Below are positions 8,496 through 10,382 of a DNA stretch of 10,382 bases, one piece after another. The DNA lies in NCBI GenBank assembly GCA_043820045.1, contig JBDREF010000497.1, positions 1-10,382 on the forward strand, given 5' to 3'. Made by a program: the position numbers and the translations under genes. Numbering within the stretch: the first letter of the stretch is position 1; each line of letters starts with the position of its first letter. The notes beneath the pieces are model-generated. The model saw only the letters and a program-made list of their open reading frames with translations. It was not told the origin of the DNA and searched no databases. This DNA comes from JBDREF01 sp043820045 (GTDB taxonomy: Bacteria > Planctomycetota > Phycisphaerae > Sedimentisphaerales > Anaerobacaceae).

Positions 8496-8550
8496 TGAGG
8501 GGGAGCTGGAGATAGAACCATCTGGCTACTACGCCAGCTCTCTACTTTAC
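8461..8550 (+). ncRNA. Group II intron domains V and VI (catalytic core and branch-point helix)
   Basis: Domain V, 8461-8493: the lower helix pairs AAGCCGTA with TACGGTTT and contains the catalytic AGC triad (8462-8464). A two-base CG bulge (8484-8485) follows on the 3' side, then an upper helix TTCGG/CCGAA capped by GAAAA. Domain VI: GAGCTGG (8503-8509) pairs with CCAGCTC (8534-8540), with an inner hairpin AGAT/ATCT (8510-8513/8520-8523). A8544, the seventh base from the 3' end, is the candidate branch-point adenosine. All catalytic parts are intact, so the RNA could still fold and react. Confidence 0.87.
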
Positions 8551-8782
8551 AGAATTCCAGGAGATATTCGTGGTCGCAGTCTTCACATTTCACCTGGACA
8601 AAACCATTGCACAGGTCGCAGCAGTCGAGATACCGATAAATGACTTTCTCCAGATAAGGCCGCCAAAAACCGTTCTGCCGGGAGAAATGATCATCATAAA
8701 TCTGGATAAAGGTTTCAAAATAGTCCTCTACGCAGCGATAATACATGCGCTTTTCATGGTGTATTTTCAAAGGCCACTGTGT

Positions 8783-9727
8783 TTATTGGCTTTCGGGCCG
8801 ATTCTTCTGACGAGCTAGCTCAGTTTTCCTCGCGCGGCCAGCCCAGGCGAGGCTCATGCTTGATCCGCCAATGATCAGCATGCCGATTGTTGTAAGCAGA
8901 TCCGATAGATGGCCGAAGACGATCAAGCCGAGTAGCGTGGCCCAGACTAACTGGATGTAAAGCAGCGGCGACAGTGTGGAGGCCATAGTTTCTCGGAAAG
9001 CACGAATGAGCAGGAAGTGACCGATACCTCCGAAGAGACCAAGCGAAGTGATGATCAGAGCCTGCTTTAGCGTGGGTATTTCTCCGGTCCAGTACGTTGG
9101 AATGACGAAGGACATTGTAATTGTACCAACCAGCGCGGTGTAGAAGAGCTGGCGCATTGCAGGTTCCGTGACCGAGAGCTTGCGTGTGAGTATCTGATAA
9201 CCGGCATAACAGAGTGCGCAACTAAGGGCATAGACGACGCCAATGCCGAACATTGAGCCGCCCGGTCGGGCGATGAGCAGTACACCGCCAAATCCAGAAA
9301 TTGTCGCCAGCCAGCTTTTGAGCGGGACTTTCTCGCCGAGTAGAGGGCCGGCGAGCAGCGCAACGAGTAAAGGGGCGCTGAAGACCAGCGCTGTGGTTTC
9401 TGCAAGCGGCAGCGTGCGGAAGGCGAGCACGACGAGCAGGGAGGAGCAGACCAGCAAGAGTCCGCGGAAGATCATCAACCACGGACGTCTTGTAACAACA
9501 ATCTCGCGGCCCATGCTGGGCGCGATGCCCACCAGCATAAAGACGAGGTGAACGAAATAGCGTGCCCAGACAATCAGCGGAACGGCAAAGAAAGCGGTCA
9601 GATACTTTGAGAACGTATCAAGTACGGCAAAGAGGAAGGTCGCGATCAATAAGAGAATGATACCGTAAAGTTTATGTTGCACGATGAGTTGAAATCCATT
9701 AGTTGAAGCAGAAACGGGTACTGTCAA
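8783..9727 (-). CDS. EamA/DMT-family membrane transporter (RhaT/YdcZ-like permease), substrate unknown
   Basis: The product is 314 aa, a typical length for the drug/metabolite transporter superfamily, in the inner membrane. It has two EamA repeats, about residues 19-155 and 160-297, with ten hydrophobic segments. Family hallmarks are seen: RTLPLAETTALVFSAPL followed by LLGEKVPL near the end of repeat 1, LLIARPGG closing it, and LLYIQLVWATLLGLIVFG in repeat 2. The tail is short, charged and cytoplasmic (RARKTELARQKNRPESQ). The first possible start is TTG at 9725-9727, directly after an in-frame TAA. A GTG at 9680-9682 (giving 299 aa, beginning VQHKLYG) is equally possible, as neither has a clear ribosome site. 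The substrate cannot be read from sequence; relatives export amino acids, nucleobases or drugs. It is transcribed opposite to the helicase operon and is not part of it. A candidate promoter lies about 170 bases upstream. Confidence 0.9.
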   Translation of the reverse strand: MTVPVSASTNGFQLIVQHKLYGIILLLIATFLFAVLDTFSKYLTAFFAVPLIVWARYFVHLVFMLVGIAPSMGREIVVTRRPWLMIFRGLLLVCSSLLVVLAFRTLPLAETTALVFSAPLLVALLAGPLLGEKVPLKSWLATISGFGGVLLIARPGGSMFGIGVVYALSCALCYAGYQILTRKLSVTEPAMRQLFYTALVGTITMSFVIPTYWTGEIPTLKQALIITSLGLFGGIGHFLLIRAFRETMASTLSPLLYIQLVWATLLGLIVFGHLSDLLTTIGMLIIGGSSMSLAWAGRARKTELARQKNRPESQ

Positions 9728-9897
9728 TTATTTTGCCAGCGGTGAGGCCGACCGGGCCGCAGCCCTGAGCAAAAAGATGGTCGGCGGCAATGTCGTGCAG
9801 TTGTACGGCGGCAAGCAGCGCTTCGAGCGGTGGCCAGCGTCGCGATTTCGGTGGCGAGCAGTTCTCCGTCTGATAAGGCATTGCTTTTCCATGAAGG
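9699..9897 (-). pseudogene. GC-rich coding-like remnant upstream of the transporter, apparently frameshifted
   Basis: Between the transporter start and the candidate promoter the minus strand is GC-rich and protein-like, but the good segments lie in different frames. One frame gives LSDGELLATEIATLATA. From about 9830 another frame continues as LEALLAAVQLHDIAADHL, then FAQGCGPVGLTAGKIIDS, ending at TAA 9699-9701 and overlapping the transporter start by 29 bases. Joining the two needs one single-base shift near 9835. I do not recognise the protein. It may be a decayed upstream gene, or the 5' leader of the transporter mRNA with chance coding character. Confidence 0.3.
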
Positions 9898-9898
9898 A

Positions 9899-9928
9899 AG
9901 CATAGGATAAGACGGTCTTGTATGTCAA
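9899..9928 (-). promoter_or_regulatory. Candidate sigma-70 promoter reading toward the transporter
   Basis: On the minus strand, TTGACA (9923-9928) is a perfect -35 box. TATGCT (9899-9904) is a 4/6 match to the -10 box, with an 18-base spacer. Transcription would start near 9892 and run toward the transporter gene with a leader of about 165 bases. The sequence shows no obvious operator. Confidence 0.4.
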
Positions 9929-10121
9929 TGAAGAATTGGCCGAAAAATATGGGATGCTGCGCCGATGATTGAAGGACGGAAGGGATGTATCCGGTCCTTT
10001 TAGGATGGGGGCACTCTTTGCTGGATCGCCATTTCGGTATGAAAGAGTGGATGTCTGTCAAAATTACCGAACGTTCTCTTACAGGAAGGAGTTTTGCCAC
10101 GATGTGCCAAATTAAAAAAAT
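9929..10121. other. Intergenic stretch without recognisable gene
   Basis: Stops interrupt all frames at short intervals and I see no RNA gene. The only structure noted is the short palindrome GAACGTTC at about 10069-10076. Nothing else can be supported. Confidence 0.5.
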
Positions 10122-10382
10122 GGGCTCTTCTGACTTTTTAGTACAATGAAACGGGTATAAGTACCTGTAACGTTATTACAAATGCCCTTTGAAAATTGAC
10201 TCGTTTTCTAATCTCAGATCGAGAGGCCGACTCAACAGCACGAATACGCTCCGAGATTTGTATCGATTTCCGGGATTCAACGCCCGTTCGACGCTTAAGC
10301 CACACCCGGAAGATCCTGAAAGCCTTTTAAAAAACTGTTTTGTTCCGGCTATGTCACAACAGCATCAAGGATCAGGAATATC
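10122..10382 (+). mobile_element. Possible left end of an ISL3-like insertion sequence running off the right edge
   Basis: GGGCTCTTCTGACTTTTTAG at 10122-10141 resembles the GG-TCTT-type terminal repeats of ISL3-family elements, and an A-rich tract (10112-10120) precedes it. From 10171 a plus-strand frame is open to the edge with no ATG before 10351. It contains TLRDLYRFPGFNARSTLKP, a peptide pattern I associate with sequence at the front of proteobacterial ISL3-type elements; this is memory, not a search. An inverted repeat TGTAA/TTACA (10166-10170/10176-10180) lies just before that frame. The opposite terminal repeat and the DDE transposase core would be outside the window, so the call cannot be confirmed here. 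Confidence 0.25.

Larger units (their letters stand above)
7852..8550 (+). mobile_element. Group II intron, ORF-less (degenerate maturase), 699 nt
   Basis: The 5' boundary is GTATG at 7852, a variant of the GUGYG consensus. The six exon bases before it (7846-7851, TGTAGG, IBS1) are perfectly complementary to CCTACA at 8064-8069. That sequence sits in a 9-base loop closed by CCCT/AGGG (8058-8061/8071-8074), the expected setting for EBS1 in domain I. The 3' end is CTACTTTAC, finishing at 8550 with the required AY. Domain V is at 8461-8493 and domain VI at 8494-8550. A hairpin with a GUAA tetraloop (8001-8022) lies in domain I. GGCTGC at 7835-7840 could pair with GTAGCC at 8028-8033 as IBS2-EBS2, but the 5-base gap to IBS1 makes this uncertain. 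No reverse transcriptase is encoded: domain IV has collapsed to a short ORF remnant. The intron could splice or move only with a maturase supplied in trans. It lies opposite to the transposase fragment that it splits. Confidence 0.88.
7814..8770 (-). pseudogene. IS91-like transposase, N-terminal fragment, split by an antisense group II intron
   Basis: Reading the minus strand from 8770, the first 73 codons (YYRCVEDYFETF, FWRPYLEKVIYRYLD, VKCEDCDHEYLL) look like the zinc-binding N terminus of IS91-family (HUH/Y2-type rolling-circle) transposases. The frame then runs into intron sequence at 8550. If 7852-8550 is removed, the split codon closes as TCC and the frame continues in phase (EFSYK, resembling the family's LAFSCK) for 12 more codons to a TGA at 7814-7816, giving 85 codons. 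Full transposases are several hundred residues and carry HxH and Tyr catalytic motifs, all absent here. The fragment was therefore truncated as well as interrupted. The frame opens with TTG at 8770; an ATG at 8746 is an alternative start. It begins only 12 bases after the stop of the transporter gene. It is inactive. Confidence 0.72.

Noticed and set aside
7979..8770. A single 263-residue minus-strand protein
   Set aside because: Only its first 73 codons are transposase-like. The rest is the antisense of the group II intron and has no protein character.
10166..10180. TGTAACGTTATTACA dyad as an operator
   Set aside because: It is only five paired bases, with no gene start or promoter clearly attached to it.
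1..10382. tRNA, rRNA or CRISPR array
   Set aside because: No cloverleaf-like conserved TTCGAATCC/CCA pattern, ribosomal RNA core or regularly spaced direct repeats were seen on either strand.

Overview
The window looks like an accessory (defence-island-type) stretch of a bacterial chromosome, most likely from a proteobacterium. That placement is an inference from the style of the transporter and transposase proteins and from the moderately GC-rich coding sequence. No taxonomic marker gene is present. Four blocks follow one another.

(1) 1-7693, plus strand: a tightly coupled three-gene operon. Gene 1 is cut by the left edge; its last 411 codons are visible and its family is not recognised. 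Gene 2 (314 aa) starts at a GTG that overlaps the stop of gene 1 by four bases (GTGA), behind a strong GGAGGAGG ribosome site. Gene 3 (1839 aa) starts at an ATG that overlaps the stop of gene 2 (ATGA). It is a giant superfamily-2 DExH helicase with several Cys-pair zinc clusters and a C-terminal DUF1998/MZB domain. Helicases of this architecture are the core of anti-phage systems such as Druantia (DruE) and DISARM (DrmA/DrmB), and also occur in DNA repair (MrfA). The two small partners match none of the named partner sets that I can recall. The trio is therefore the best candidate here for an undescribed defence or DNA-processing module: gene 2 may be a DNA-binding or adaptor protein, gene 1 an accessory or sensor protein, and gene 3 the motor.

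(2) 7694-8782: mobile-element wreckage. A minus-strand N-terminal fragment of an IS91-like transposase is split by a 699-base group II intron lying in the opposite orientation (plus strand). The intron has lost almost all of its reverse-transcriptase gene and keeps only about the first 20 codons fused to its own 3' end. Domains V and VI are clear, and a perfect 6-bp EBS1-IBS1 pairing fixes the 5' boundary. Joining the flanks at the predicted boundaries restores one continuous transposase reading frame.

(3) 8783-9727, minus strand: an intact EamA/DMT-family membrane transporter with ten predicted membrane segments, probably an ordinary core gene marking the edge of the accessory block.

(4) 9728-10382: no intact gene. 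It holds a GC-rich, frameshifted coding remnant, a candidate minus-strand promoter, an AT-rich stretch with nothing recognisable, and at the right edge what may be the start of another insertion sequence (ISL3-like end, low confidence).
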